Of a stretch of DNA of 64,000 nucleotides, positions 26,710 through 34,881 are shown in pieces. A program made the translations under genes and the position numbers. Positions within the stretch are counted from its first letter, which is position 1. The number at the start of each line of letters is the position of its first letter. The stretch comes from Aliiroseovarius sp. F20344. GTDB lineage: Bacteria; Pseudomonadota; Alphaproteobacteria; Rhodobacterales; Rhodobacteraceae. The notes below the pieces were generated by a model. That model was not told the origin of the DNA, did no database searches, and worked only from the letters and a program-made list of their open reading frames with translations. The stretch covers positions 560,501-624,500 of the forward strand of contig NZ_JALKBG010000008.1 in assembly GCF_023016155.1 (NCBI RefSeq), read 5' to 3'.

Positions 26710-27495
26710 ATGGCAAAGCTGCTGGATACCCTGTTCCGTAAATTTGGGGCCGCGTCTGAATTTGACGCCGCATTGGCCCCGGATCAGCCTTTTCTGGTGG
26801 TGGGGGATATTCACGGTCGCTTGGATGCGTTGCAGGCAGCCCTCGATCTGATCGCACGCCATCCAGAGTACGATCAGTCACCTTTAGTGTTCGTCGGAGA
26901 TTACATGGATCGTGGCCCGGCCAGCGCCGAAGTGCTTCGGCTGATCATGGCGCTACAGTCGGGCGCTGGGCGCGAGGTGATTTGCTTGCGTGGCAACCAC
27001 GAACAACTACTACTGAGTTTTCTTGAGAACCCCGTACTTAATGCCCCTGTTTGGTTCTCGAATGGCGGTCTTGAAACCCTACGCAGCTTTGGTGTGAACG
27101 CGTCCAAACTGGATATGCGCGGTGACCGTGTGATGATGGTGCGCGAGCGTTTGAAGAAGGAAATGGGAGAGGCTGCTCTGTCCTTCATCGAAGGATTGCC
27201 GACCCGCTGGACCACTGGAAACGTAGCTGTTGTTCATGCGGGTGCGGATCCCGCCGTTTCGATTGAAAACCAAGAAGAAGACTTTCTTGTGTGGGGTCAC
27301 CCGGACTTTCGAAGGCTTCCGCGTCAAGATGGTATTTGGGTTGCACATGGTCACACCATCGTTCCCGATGTCTCGGTTCGTCACGGAAGGATCGCGGTTG
27401 ATACAGGAGCGTACCGAACGGGCATCTTGCCCGTGGTGTCGGCCTCGTCCGAAGGCGTTAAGGTGCTTGGTCGGGAGGACTTCATTCTGGCTTAG
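26710..27495 (+). CDS. Metallophosphoesterase (PPP-type Ser/Thr phosphatase or Ap4A hydrolase-like)
   Basis: A 261-residue protein with the PPP-family metal motifs in order: VGDIHGRLDAL (residues ~32-42), VGDYMDRGPASAE (~63-75), CLRGNHEQLLL (~96-106), then VVHAGADP and VAHGHTI. It is related to bacterial PrpA/ApaH-type enzymes. AAGGA precedes the ATG. It lies 27 bp after the aminotransferase and is probably the last gene of the PglC operon, so it might act on a sugar phosphate or reverse BY-kinase-linked phosphorylation; neither is shown by the sequence. Confidence 0.85.
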   Translation: MAKLLDTLFRKFGAASEFDAALAPDQPFLVVGDIHGRLDALQAALDLIARHPEYDQSPLVFVGDYMDRGPASAEVLRLIMALQSGAGREVICLRGNHEQLLLSFLENPVLNAPVWFSNGGLETLRSFGVNASKLDMRGDRVMMVRERLKKEMGEAALSFIEGLPTRWTTGNVAVVHAGADPAVSIENQEEDFLVWGHPDFRRLPRQDGIWVAHGHTIVPDVSVRHGRIAVDTGAYRTGILPVVSASSEGVKVLGREDFILA

Positions 27496-27706
27496 CCATT
27501 TGGATAGGCTTGAACGGTTCGTGTTGACAGACACGCAAATGCGCGACAAAAAAACACATCCGCAGCGATGGCGTCGCTGCCCAGTGCAAACGCGAAGGTA
27601 ACTTCCGCCGCACCGGTCCGGAGATCAACTGCCCTGCACGCCGGGGGGTTTGGTTGGCCGGGCATAACTCAGATCACCCCGGCCTCGGAAGATGGAGAGA
27701 TGTGAG

Positions 27707-28915
27707 ATGTCACGCCCCCAATACTTTGTTTGTGAAAACGGGAAAAAAGCCCCGCTACCCTTTTCAGACGCGGAATACGAACGCCGCCTGACCAAATTGC
27801 GCGCGATTATGGCCGCGCGTGGGATGGAAGCTGCTGTGTTCACCTCGATGCACAACATCGCCTATTACTCAGGCTTTTTGTATTGCTCGTTCGGCCGCCC
27901 TTATGGGCTGGTGGTGACCGCGGACCGCTGCACAACAGTGTCGGCCAATATTGACGCCGGTCAGCCGTGGCGCCGTTGTTATGGTGACAACGTCATCTAC
28001 ACGGATTGGGAGCGTAACAACTATTGGCGCGCTGTGAAAAACCTTGTGGGGAACGCCAAGGCGATCGGGATCGAAGGCGATCACATGACTTTGGCGCAGC
28101 GTGGATTGGCAGAAGAGTTTCTTGACGGCAGCACCTTCACGGATATCGCGCCAGACACGATGCAGGCGCGCATGATCAAATCCGCTGAAGAGATCGTATT
28201 GATCCGCGAAGGCGCGCGTGTTGCAGATGTGGGCGGGGCCGCTATTCATGAAGCCATCAAGGTCGGGGCGCGCGAAATCGACATCGCCATGGCGGGTCGC
28301 GACGCGATGGAGCTTGAGATTTCCCATGCCCATCCCAACAGCGAAATTCGTGACAGCTGGGTTTGGTTTCAGTCAGGCATCAACACCGATGGGGCACATA
28401 ACCCGGTCACCACACGCCGTCTGGAAGATGGGGATATTCTGTCGCTGAACACCTTCCCGATGATCTCGGGCTATTATACCGCGCTTGAGCGGACGTTGTT
28501 TGTTGGTGAACCTGACGCCGAAAGCCTGCGGATCTGGAAAGCCAACGTGGCCGCGCATGAACTGGGGCTTAGCCTGATCAAGCCGGGCGCGACATGCTCG
28601 GGCATCACGGCTGAGATCAACAAGTTCTTCGAAAGCGAAGGGCTGCTTCAGTATCGCTCTTTTGGCTATGGCCACTCGTTCGGGGTTCTGTCGCATTACT
28701 ATGGCCGGGAGGCAGGCCTTGAGTTGCGTGAAGACATCGACACGGTTCTTGAACCCGGCATGGTTGTTTCAATGGAGCCGATGTTGTTTCTGCCCGAAGG
28801 CACACCTGGCGCCGGGGGGTATCGCGAGCATGATATTCTGGTGGTCGGAGAAGATAGTGCGGAAAACATCACCGGTTTCCCTTATGGACCGGAGCATAAC
28901 ATCATCTTGCGATAA
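27707..28915 (+). CDS. Creatinase (creatine amidinohydrolase)
   Basis: A 402-residue M24-fold protein, the usual length of creatinase. The N-terminal domain has AAVFTSMHNIAYYSGFLYCSFGRPYGLVVT and SANIDAGQPWRR; the C-terminal pita-bread domain has WFQSGINTDGAHNPVTTRRL with His231 matching the catalytic His232 of Pseudomonas creatinase, plus SFGYGHSFGVLSHYYGREAGL and GMVVSMEPM. These stretches resemble the Pseudomonas enzyme much more than aminopeptidase P. It hydrolyses creatine to sarcosine and urea in the cytoplasm. Sarcosine oxidase and urease are not in the window. The ATG at 27707 follows GGAGAGATGTGAG. The 210 bp upstream hold no clear structure beyond a possible TTGACA at 27522. Confidence 0.93.
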   Translation: MSRPQYFVCENGKKAPLPFSDAEYERRLTKLRAIMAARGMEAAVFTSMHNIAYYSGFLYCSFGRPYGLVVTADRCTTVSANIDAGQPWRRCYGDNVIYTDWERNNYWRAVKNLVGNAKAIGIEGDHMTLAQRGLAEEFLDGSTFTDIAPDTMQARMIKSAEEIVLIREGARVADVGGAAIHEAIKVGAREIDIAMAGRDAMELEISHAHPNSEIRDSWVWFQSGINTDGAHNPVTTRRLEDGDILSLNTFPMISGYYTALERTLFVGEPDAESLRIWKANVAAHELGLSLIKPGATCSGITAEINKFFESEGLLQYRSFGYGHSFGVLSHYYGREAGLELREDIDTVLEPGMVVSMEPMLFLPEGTPGAGGYREHDILVVGEDSAENITGFPYGPEHNIILR

Positions 28916-28967
28916 GCTCTGATTTTGGCGCAAAAACCTCATTGCTGGTCGCTTGCCAGCTAAATTG

Positions 28968-29013
28968 CGACAAAAATAGTCGTCAAACTACATGTATTCG
29001 ACGAAAAGTGTCG
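28968..29013. promoter_or_regulatory. Pair of CGAC-N7-GTCG dyads, candidate operator
   Basis: TGCGACAAAAATAGTCGT (core 28968-28982) and TTCGACGAAAAGTGTCGT (core 28999-29013) share the dyad CGAC-N7-GTCG and an A-rich centre. Their starts are 31 bp apart, close to three helical turns, so two dimers would sit on the same DNA face. They lie about 50-100 bp after the creatinase stop and about 290-330 bp before the transporter start. The regulator is unknown. Confidence 0.5.
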
Positions 29014-29082
29014 TGGGCACAAAGCTACCATGATCCAAGGCAGGGCGGGAATCATCGCACAAGATGCCCTGTTTTCAAAAAA

Positions 29083-29113
29083 GCCGTTTCGCCGGACAAT
29101 ACGGCGAAATGGC
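29083..29113. repeat. Hairpin with 12-bp arms and 7-base loop upstream of the transporter
   Basis: GCCGTTTCGCCG at 29083-29094 pairs with CGGCGAAATGGC at 29102-29113 (one G-T type mismatch) around the loop GACAATA. No T-run follows on the plus strand (ACCAAAAGACGGG), so it is not a standard terminator; on the minus strand it is followed by TTTTTTGAAAAC, giving a possible minus-strand terminator. It may also be a 5' leader structure. Confidence 0.6.
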
Positions 29114-29302
29114 ACCAAAAGACGGGAAAGACCAGAACGCACGTGCGAGTGTTGGAGGAGGCGCTGAAGTGCTCGTTTGAGCCGTCGAAAAGCGCATCTT
29201 CCGGTGGAATGAGGTGAATAAAGTCGAATTGACTGTTGAATTTGCTCATTTCTTCGTGTTGGCTGGTGCGAGATAAAAAAGAACATAGACCAGGGGGGTC
29301 AC

Positions 29303-30403
29303 TTGGCTGAAACTGCTTCCGACGACGGATTTGTCGTTTTTGATCGTGTCCAGAAAAGCTATGACGGGGAAACACTGGTTGTAAAAGACCTGAACCTGTC
29401 CGTTGCTAAGGGCGAGTTTCTTACCATGCTTGGACCGTCAGGCTCTGGTAAGACCACATGCTTGATGATGTTGGCTGGATTTGAGACCGCAACCCATGGC
29501 GACATTCGTCTGGGCGGCCAACCAATCAACAACATTCCACCACACAAGCGTGGCATTGGCATGGTGTTCCAGAACTATGCGTTGTTCCCACATATGACGA
29601 TTGCCGAAAACCTCGCCTTCCCCTTGGAAGTGCGGAAAATTGGTAAGTCCGATCGTGAGGCGAAGATCAAGCGCGCTTTGGACATGGTTGAGATGGGTGA
29701 CTTCGGTGGTCGCCGTCCTGCACAGCTTTCAGGTGGTCAGCAACAGCGTATCGCCTTGGCGCGCGCGCTGGTGTTTGAGCCTGAACTGGTGCTGATGGAT
29801 GAACCTCTTGGCGCTTTGGACAAGCAACTGCGTGAGAAAATGCAGTTCGAAATCACGCACCTGGCGCACAATCTGGGCATCACCACGGTTTACGTGACTC
29901 ACGATCAGACCGAAGCGCTGACCATGTCTGACAACGTGGCCGTGTTTGACGATGGCCGCATTCAGCAATTAGCGCCACCTGATCTTCTATATGAAAAGCC
30001 AGAAAACAGCTTCGTGGCTCAGTTCATCGGTGAAAACAACACGCTTGAAGGCGTGGTGACCGAGATTTCCGGCGATACCTGCGTTGTCCGTCTGGATGAC
30101 GGGGAAGAGCTGGACGCGACCCCGATCAACGTGTCGAATGTCGGCGATCGCACTACGGTGTCGATCCGTCCTGAGCGTGTTGAATACAATAAAGAACGCC
30201 TTCAGAAAGGTGCGCACACCCTTAAGGCTGAAGTGCTGGAATTCATCTATATGGGTGATATTTTCCGCACCCGCCTTCGCGTCGCGGGCAATGACGAATT
30301 CATCATCAAAACGCGTAACGCGCCGGATGTTGAGCGCCTTAAGCCGGGTCAGCAGATCGAGATCGGTTGGCTGCCACAGGATTGCCGCGCGCTGGACGCG
30401 TAA
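29303..30403 (+). CDS. ABC transporter ATP-binding protein, PotA-like
   Basis: A 366-residue ABC ATPase. MLGPSGSGKTTCLMMLAGFE (Walker A), NYALFPHMTIAENLAFPL (Q-loop), QLSGGQQQRIALARAL (signature), ELVLMDEPLGALD (Walker B) and VTHDQTEALTMSD (H-loop) are all intact. A C-terminal TOBE-like domain from about residue 280 is typical of PotA/FbpC-type importers. The likely start is a TTG preceded by AGGGGGG. It powers the adjacent permeases and binding protein. Confidence 0.93.
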   Translation: MAETASDDGFVVFDRVQKSYDGETLVVKDLNLSVAKGEFLTMLGPSGSGKTTCLMMLAGFETATHGDIRLGGQPINNIPPHKRGIGMVFQNYALFPHMTIAENLAFPLEVRKIGKSDREAKIKRALDMVEMGDFGGRRPAQLSGGQQQRIALARALVFEPELVLMDEPLGALDKQLREKMQFEITHLAHNLGITTVYVTHDQTEALTMSDNVAVFDDGRIQQLAPPDLLYEKPENSFVAQFIGENNTLEGVVTEISGDTCVVRLDDGEELDATPINVSNVGDRTTVSIRPERVEYNKERLQKGAHTLKAEVLEFIYMGDIFRTRLRVAGNDEFIIKTRNAPDVERLKPGQQIEIGWLPQDCRALDA

Positions 30404-30519
30404 CATCAATTGCGCTGGGGGCATGTGATCATGGCCCCGGGCATTCTGCCAGGGAATTGCCATGCAGCCCGTCATGCAGTTCCGACAAATCAAACGGGAT
30501 AACTAGGGAGAATAATAGT

Positions 30520-31626
30520 ATGAAACTTGCGAAGATGTTTATGGCCACCTCGGCCCTGACGCTTGCTGCCAACGTGGCAACCGCTGAGGAAATGGCCAAC
30601 GAACTGACGCTTGTGTCCTGGGGTGGAGCCTATCAGGCCAGCCAGAACAAAGCTTATGTAGAGCCCTACCTGGCTATGCATCCTGAAGTCAAAGTGACTT
30701 GGGACGAAAGCTCGGGTGAAGCCGTGGCCAAGCTGCGCGCGATGAACGAAGCGGGCAATGTGACCTGGGATCTTGTCGACGCGACCGCATCGGATTCGAT
30801 GCGTCTGTGTGACGAAGGTCTGGCGGAAGAAATCAACCACGACGAAGCCCTGGCTGCTGCCCCCGATGGCACTTCGGCATCCGATGACTTCGGTGATCTG
30901 ATCGTTTCGGATTGCTTCGTACCGCAGATCGTATACTCGACCACATTCGGTTACCGCACCGATATGGTTGGTGATACGGCACCTTCCTCGGTTTGCGATA
31001 TCTTTGATCTGGCGAAATACCCAGGCAAGCGTTCGCTGCAGAAGCGTCCGATCGACAACGTCGAATGGGCACTATATTGCGATGGCGTAGCCAAAGACGA
31101 GATCTATGACGTTCTCGGCGCAGACGGTGGTATGGAGCGTGCTCTTGCCAAGCTCGACAGCATCAAAGACAGCGTTGTTTGGTGGACTGCTGGTGCAGAA
31201 ACCCCGCAGCTTCTGGCCGATGGCGAAGTTGTCTTTGGTTCGACCTTCAACGGTCGCCTTTTCTCGGCAATTGCTGAACAGAACCAGCCGATTGGCATGC
31301 TCTGGGATATGCAGTCGTTTGACCTTGATGGTTGGGTTGTTCCCGCCGGTCTGCCAGCAGATCGTAAAGCGCGCGTGATGGACTTCCTGAAGTTCGCAAC
31401 CGACACTCAGCGTCTGGCTGACCAAGCCAAGTACATCTCGTACGGTCCGGCACGTGCATCGTCGGCCCCGCTGGTTGGTAAGCACGCCGATCTGGGCATC
31501 GACATGGCACCGCATATGCCAACCGATCCGGCCAATGCCTCCAACGTTCACGTCTATGACTACGAATGGTGGGCAGACAACCGTGATGATCTGAACGCTA
31601 AGTTCGAAGCTTGGCTTGCCAAGTAA
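30520..31626 (+). CDS. Periplasmic solute-binding protein, PotD-like
   Basis: A 368-residue protein with a signal peptide (KLAKMFMATSALTLAANVATA, cleavage after ATA-E). NELTLVSWGGAYQASQNKAYVEPYL is the usual opening of PotD/SBP_bac_8 spermidine/putrescine-type binding proteins, and DLVDATASDSMRLCDEGL follows. AGGGAG lies 9 bp before the ATG. As the only binding protein of this operon it sets substrate choice; creatine or a guanidino compound is plausible from the neighbouring creatinase, polyamines from the family. Confidence 0.9.
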   Translation: MKLAKMFMATSALTLAANVATAEEMANELTLVSWGGAYQASQNKAYVEPYLAMHPEVKVTWDESSGEAVAKLRAMNEAGNVTWDLVDATASDSMRLCDEGLAEEINHDEALAAAPDGTSASDDFGDLIVSDCFVPQIVYSTTFGYRTDMVGDTAPSSVCDIFDLAKYPGKRSLQKRPIDNVEWALYCDGVAKDEIYDVLGADGGMERALAKLDSIKDSVVWWTAGAETPQLLADGEVVFGSTFNGRLFSAIAEQNQPIGMLWDMQSFDLDGWVVPAGLPADRKARVMDFLKFATDTQRLADQAKYISYGPARASSAPLVGKHADLGIDMAPHMPTDPANASNVHVYDYEWWADNRDDLNAKFEAWLAK

Positions 31627-31635
31627 TCCGATCTT

Positions 31636-31675
31636 GAAGGGGGCCTTCGGGCCTCCTTCACCTCCCTTTTTATAT
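31636..31675 (+). terminator. Hairpin after the binding-protein gene, probable partial terminator
   Basis: GAAGGGGGCC at 31636-31645 pairs with GGCCTCCTTC at 31650-31659 over a TTCG loop, with a T-rich stretch beginning at 31667. It lies just after the binding-protein stop and before the two permease genes. Such a hairpin commonly stabilises or over-expresses the binding-protein segment of importer operons while letting some transcripts through. Confidence 0.7.
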
Positions 31676-31739
31676 ACCTGATTTGTTTGTCAATTAACCT
31701 GACTGAAACCAAGAAACGGCAACAGCCGACAGGGAAGAT

Positions 31740-33014
31740 ATGAGCGATATGACCGACACCGGCGGCCCGGTACTGGCCGCAGATGGAACACCGCTAAAGC
31801 GCAGCCTTGCGCGCGCGTTGCGCCGGCAGAAGCTGCGGGCCTTGATGCTGATTGCACCACTTTTGCTGTTCATCCTGATCAGCTTCATTCTGCCAGTAGC
31901 GGACATGTTGTATCGTTCGGTTCAAAACGGGATTGTAAGCGAAACGCTGCCACGCACAGTGGTTGCGCTTGCGGATTGGGATGCCGATAGCGGCGACTTG
32001 CCTGAAGAAGCCGTGTACGCGGCGATGGCAGCCGATCTTAAGGATGCGGCGGCGGCCAAGACCCATACCAAGGTCGGCACGCGCCTCAACTATGAAAACC
32101 CGGGCATATCTTCGGTTTTCCGCAAAACTGGCCGGAAAGCCAAGAAGTTTGACATTGAGAATGATGGCCCTTGGAAAGAAGCCCTGATCGACCTGAACAA
32201 AGGGTGGGGCGACCCAGATCTCTGGCGCACCATTCAAACCTATTCTCCGCCGGTGACAGCAGGTTACTTCCTAAACGCCGTGGATATGCGCGTTGGTCCC
32301 GATGGCCCAGAAGCCCGTCCTGAAAGCGAACAGATTTATATGAACCTGTTGGGACGCACTCTGTGGATGTCGCTGACCATCACCGTGTGCTGCATTTTGC
32401 TGGCGTACCCGGTTGCATGGATCTTGGCCAACCTGCCAATGCGTCAAGCCAACATGCTGATGATCCTGGTGTTGCTACCCTTCTGGACATCACTTCTGGT
32501 ACGAACATCCGCTTGGAAAATCCTTCTGCAACAACAGGGGGTGATCAACGATATTTTGGTCTGGATCGGCTTGGTGGATGACAGCGCACGGCTTGTCATC
32601 ATCAACAACCAGTTCGGCACCATTGTGGCGATGACCCATATTCTGCTGCCGTTCATGATCCTTCCGATGTATTCGGTAATGCAGACCATTCCGCCCACTT
32701 ACCTGCGCGCTGCCAAAAGCCTTGGCGCGACCGATTGGACCGCGTTCTGGCGCGTCTATTTCCCGCAGACCATTCCGGGCATTGGCGCAGGCTCGATCCT
32801 CGTGTTCATTCTGGCGATTGGCTACTACATCACGCCGGCGCTTGTTGGGGGGACCAAAGGGACGTTCATTTCGAACCAGATTGCTTTCCACATCTCAAGC
32901 TCTCTGAACTGGGGTCTGGCCTCGGCGCTGGGCGCAATTCTTCTGGCGGTCGTGCTGGTCCTTTACTGGGCCTATGACAAGATCGTCGGCATTGACAACG
33001 TGAAGCTGGGGTAA
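31740..33014 (+). CDS. ABC transporter permease, PotB-like with a long periplasmic insert
   Basis: A 424-residue permease. A first helix (LMLIAPLLLFILISFILPVADML) is followed by a hydrophilic stretch of about 140 residues (roughly 60-200) that PotB itself lacks, then the core domain with five helices. The EAA motif for ATPase contact is AAKSLGATDWTAFWRVYFPQTIPGI. The insert probably sits in the periplasm and may contact the binding protein. It pairs with the next gene. Confidence 0.9.
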   Translation: MSDMTDTGGPVLAADGTPLKRSLARALRRQKLRALMLIAPLLLFILISFILPVADMLYRSVQNGIVSETLPRTVVALADWDADSGDLPEEAVYAAMAADLKDAAAAKTHTKVGTRLNYENPGISSVFRKTGRKAKKFDIENDGPWKEALIDLNKGWGDPDLWRTIQTYSPPVTAGYFLNAVDMRVGPDGPEARPESEQIYMNLLGRTLWMSLTITVCCILLAYPVAWILANLPMRQANMLMILVLLPFWTSLLVRTSAWKILLQQQGVINDILVWIGLVDDSARLVIINNQFGTIVAMTHILLPFMILPMYSVMQTIPPTYLRAAKSLGATDWTAFWRVYFPQTIPGIGAGSILVFILAIGYYITPALVGGTKGTFISNQIAFHISSSLNWGLASALGAILLAVVLVLYWAYDKIVGIDNVKLG

Positions 33015-33019
33015 TCGAC

Positions 33020-33871
33020 ATGGCACTTCCTCCATATGCAAGCACCGGCCAGCGCGTTTGGCACTATACGTTCCGCGTAATCTGTGGGCTGATCTTCTTT
33101 TTCCTGATCGCTCCCATCGTTGTGGTAATCCCTCTGAGCTTCAACTCGCAGGACTTCTTTACCTTCACCAAAGAGATGCTGAGCTTTGATCCCGCTGGGT
33201 ATTCGCTGAAGCACTACAGGGATTTCTTTGGTAATCCTGATTGGCAAGACGCCTTGTGGAACTCGGTCAAGATCGCGCCCGCGGCGACACTGCTGTCGGT
33301 GTCGCTGGGAACCTTGGCCGCGATTGGCCTGAGCCAGCCGCATGTACCCGCGCGCCGGGCGATTATGGCGACGCTGATCTCACCCATGATTGTGCCGCTG
33401 ATCATCTCTGCAGCGGGAATGTATTTCTTCTACTCGCGCATCGGCCTTGCAGGTACGTATTGGGGCGTCGTTCTGGCACACGCCGCACTGGGTATTCCCT
33501 TCGTGATCATCACGGTGACCGCAACGCTTGTGGGCTTTGACCGTTCGTTGACCCGTGCGGCAGCGAACATGGGTGCAGATCCTGTGACCACATTCTTCCG
33601 GGTGCAGATGCCACTGATCCTACCAGGCGTGATCTCGGGCGCACTCTTCGCTTTCATCACCTCGTTCGACGAAGTCGTGGTCGTGATATTCGTGGGCTCT
33701 GCCAAGCAACAGACGCTTCCATGGCAGATGTTCACTGGCCTGCGTGAGCAGATCAGCCCGACCATTCTGGCGGTTGCGACGATCCTGGTTGTGATTTCGA
33801 TTGCGCTTTTGACCACGGTTGAGCTTCTGCGCCGCCGGTCCGAGCGTCTTCGCGGAATGTCACCGGGCTGA
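33020..33871 (+). CDS. ABC transporter permease, PotC-like
   Basis: A 283-residue permease with six hydrophobic helices. RVICGLIFFFLIAPIVVVIPLSFNSQDFFTF is the first helix region and RAAANMGADPVTTFFRVQMPLILPGV is the EAA loop that docks on the ATPase. It begins 5 bp after the PotB-like stop and forms the heterodimeric pore with it. It is the last gene of the operon. Confidence 0.92.
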   Translation: MALPPYASTGQRVWHYTFRVICGLIFFFLIAPIVVVIPLSFNSQDFFTFTKEMLSFDPAGYSLKHYRDFFGNPDWQDALWNSVKIAPAATLLSVSLGTLAAIGLSQPHVPARRAIMATLISPMIVPLIISAAGMYFFYSRIGLAGTYWGVVLAHAALGIPFVIITVTATLVGFDRSLTRAAANMGADPVTTFFRVQMPLILPGVISGALFAFITSFDEVVVVIFVGSAKQQTLPWQMFTGLREQISPTILAVATILVVISIALLTTVELLRRRSERLRGMSPG

Positions 33872-33898
33872 TCCCGACAAACAATTGAACTCAGATCA

Positions 33899-33924
33899 GG
33901 CGCTTTCATAGCGCCTTTTCTTTT
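33899..33924 (+). terminator. Intrinsic terminator after the ABC importer operon
   Basis: GGCGCT (33899-33904), loop TTCAT and AGCGCC (33910-33915) are followed by TTTTCTTTT. It lies 28 bp after the PotC-like stop. Confidence 0.85.
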
Positions 33925-34107
33925 GGACAACGTTGCTTAGACGATGCTTTGGGAAGGAATTTATTAACCGTTTTCCGGCATCTCTGTTTGAAATGTGCTT
34001 CAGTCTAGGGTGAGCGGGGTTTCGGCCCCTTGCAGCCCCCTTTGCACGGGACTAGGTTGGCAGCAGGTGCCCAGAACGGGCTTAGGCGCGAAAAGAAAGC
34101 AGGCGAC

Positions 34108-34740
34108 ATGCACGATCCGATTGATACCTATATGAATACTCTTGTCCCAATGGTGGTTGAACAGACCTCTCGCGGAGAACGGGCCTATGATATTTTCTCG
34201 CGCCTGTTGAAGGAACGGATCATTTTCCTGTCCGGTCCGGTGCATGACGGCATGTCCAGCCTGATCGTGGCACAGCTTCTGCATTTGGAAGCGGAAAACC
34301 CTAACAAAGAAATCTCGATGTACATCAACTCGCCCGGCGGCGTGGTTACTTCGGGTTTGTCGATCTATGACACGATGCAATACATCAAACCGAAAGTGTC
34401 GACTTTGGTGATTGGCCAGGCCGCTTCAATGGGGTCGCTTCTGTTGGCCGCCGGCGAAAAAGGCATGCGCTTCTCGCTGCCGAACTCGCGTATCATGGTG
34501 CACCAGCCATCTGGTGGGTATCAGGGTCAGGCCACAGACATCATGATCCACGCACAAGAAACCCAAAAGCTGAAAGATCGGCTGAACGGTATCTATGTCA
34601 AACACACTGGCCAGAAGTTGCCTGCGGTTGTTGAAGCGCTGGAGCGTGACAACTTCATGGATCCCCAAGAAGCCAAAGACTGGGGCCTGATCGACGAGAT
34701 CGTCGAGAACCGTGCCAAAAGTGACGACGCTGAAGACTGA
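34108..34740 (+). CDS. clpP: ATP-dependent Clp protease proteolytic subunit
   Basis: A 210-residue serine protease. The catalytic triad is Ser107 in [11 protein letters not shown], His132 in [10 protein letters not shown] and Asp181 in [29 protein letters not shown] forms the substrate-binding strand. Fourteen copies form the barrel that degrades proteins unfolded by ClpX or ClpA. The start [20 protein letters not shown] is the usual alphaproteobacterial N-terminus. A 235-bp upstream region should carry its promoter. It is directly followed by clpX. Confidence 0.97.
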   Translation: MHDPIDTYMNTLVPMVVEQTSRGERAYDIFSRLLKERIIFLSGPVHDGMSSLIVAQLLHLEAENPNKEISMYINSPGGVVTSGLSIYDTMQYIKPKVSTLVIGQAASMGSLLLAAGEKGMRFSLPNSRIMVHQPSGGYQGQATDIMIHAQETQKLKDRLNGIYVKHTGQKLPAVVEALERDNFMDPQEAKDWGLIDEIVENRAKSDDAED

Positions 34741-34751
34741 TCAAACTCTGG

Positions 34752-34774
34752 AGGGCCCGCATAAGGGCCTTTCA
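34752..34774 (+). terminator. Weak terminator or attenuator between clpP and clpX
   Basis: GGCCC at 34754-34758 pairs with GGGCC at 34765-34769 over GCATAA, extended by A-T and G-T pairs, and is followed only by TTTC. The short arms and poor T-run suggest partial termination, so clpX can be both read through from clpP and started separately. Confidence 0.45.
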
Positions 34775-34881
34775 AAAAGCTGATTGTGCATGCCCCATCC
34801 CTGGCCTAAGCTGGCGAAAGGGGCACAAGACCGCCCAGATGGGCTTAACGGGGTCGGAATTCGGCCTAATAGGACTGGACT

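Larger units (their letters stand above)
28916..29302 (+). other. Intergenic leader between creatinase and ABC importer, with dyads and a hairpin
   Basis: About 390 bases without a gene. It contains two copies of the dyad CGAC-N7-GTCG, 31 bp apart, and a 12-bp hairpin, each listed separately. The last part (29220-29302) is AT-rich and probably includes the leader for the transporter, whose TTG start follows AGGGGGG. No intrinsic terminator with a T-run follows the creatinase stop, so read-through into the transporter is possible. Confidence 0.6.

Noticed and set aside
27522-27550. TTGACA as a sigma-70 promoter for creatinase
   Set aside because: The -35 box is good but no acceptable -10 box lies 16-18 bases downstream, so it was not listed as a promoter.
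27560-27700. Possible glycine or guanidine riboswitch in the creatinase leader
   Set aside because: GC-rich and suggestive because of the pathway, but none of the conserved glycine or guanidine aptamer pieces could be found.
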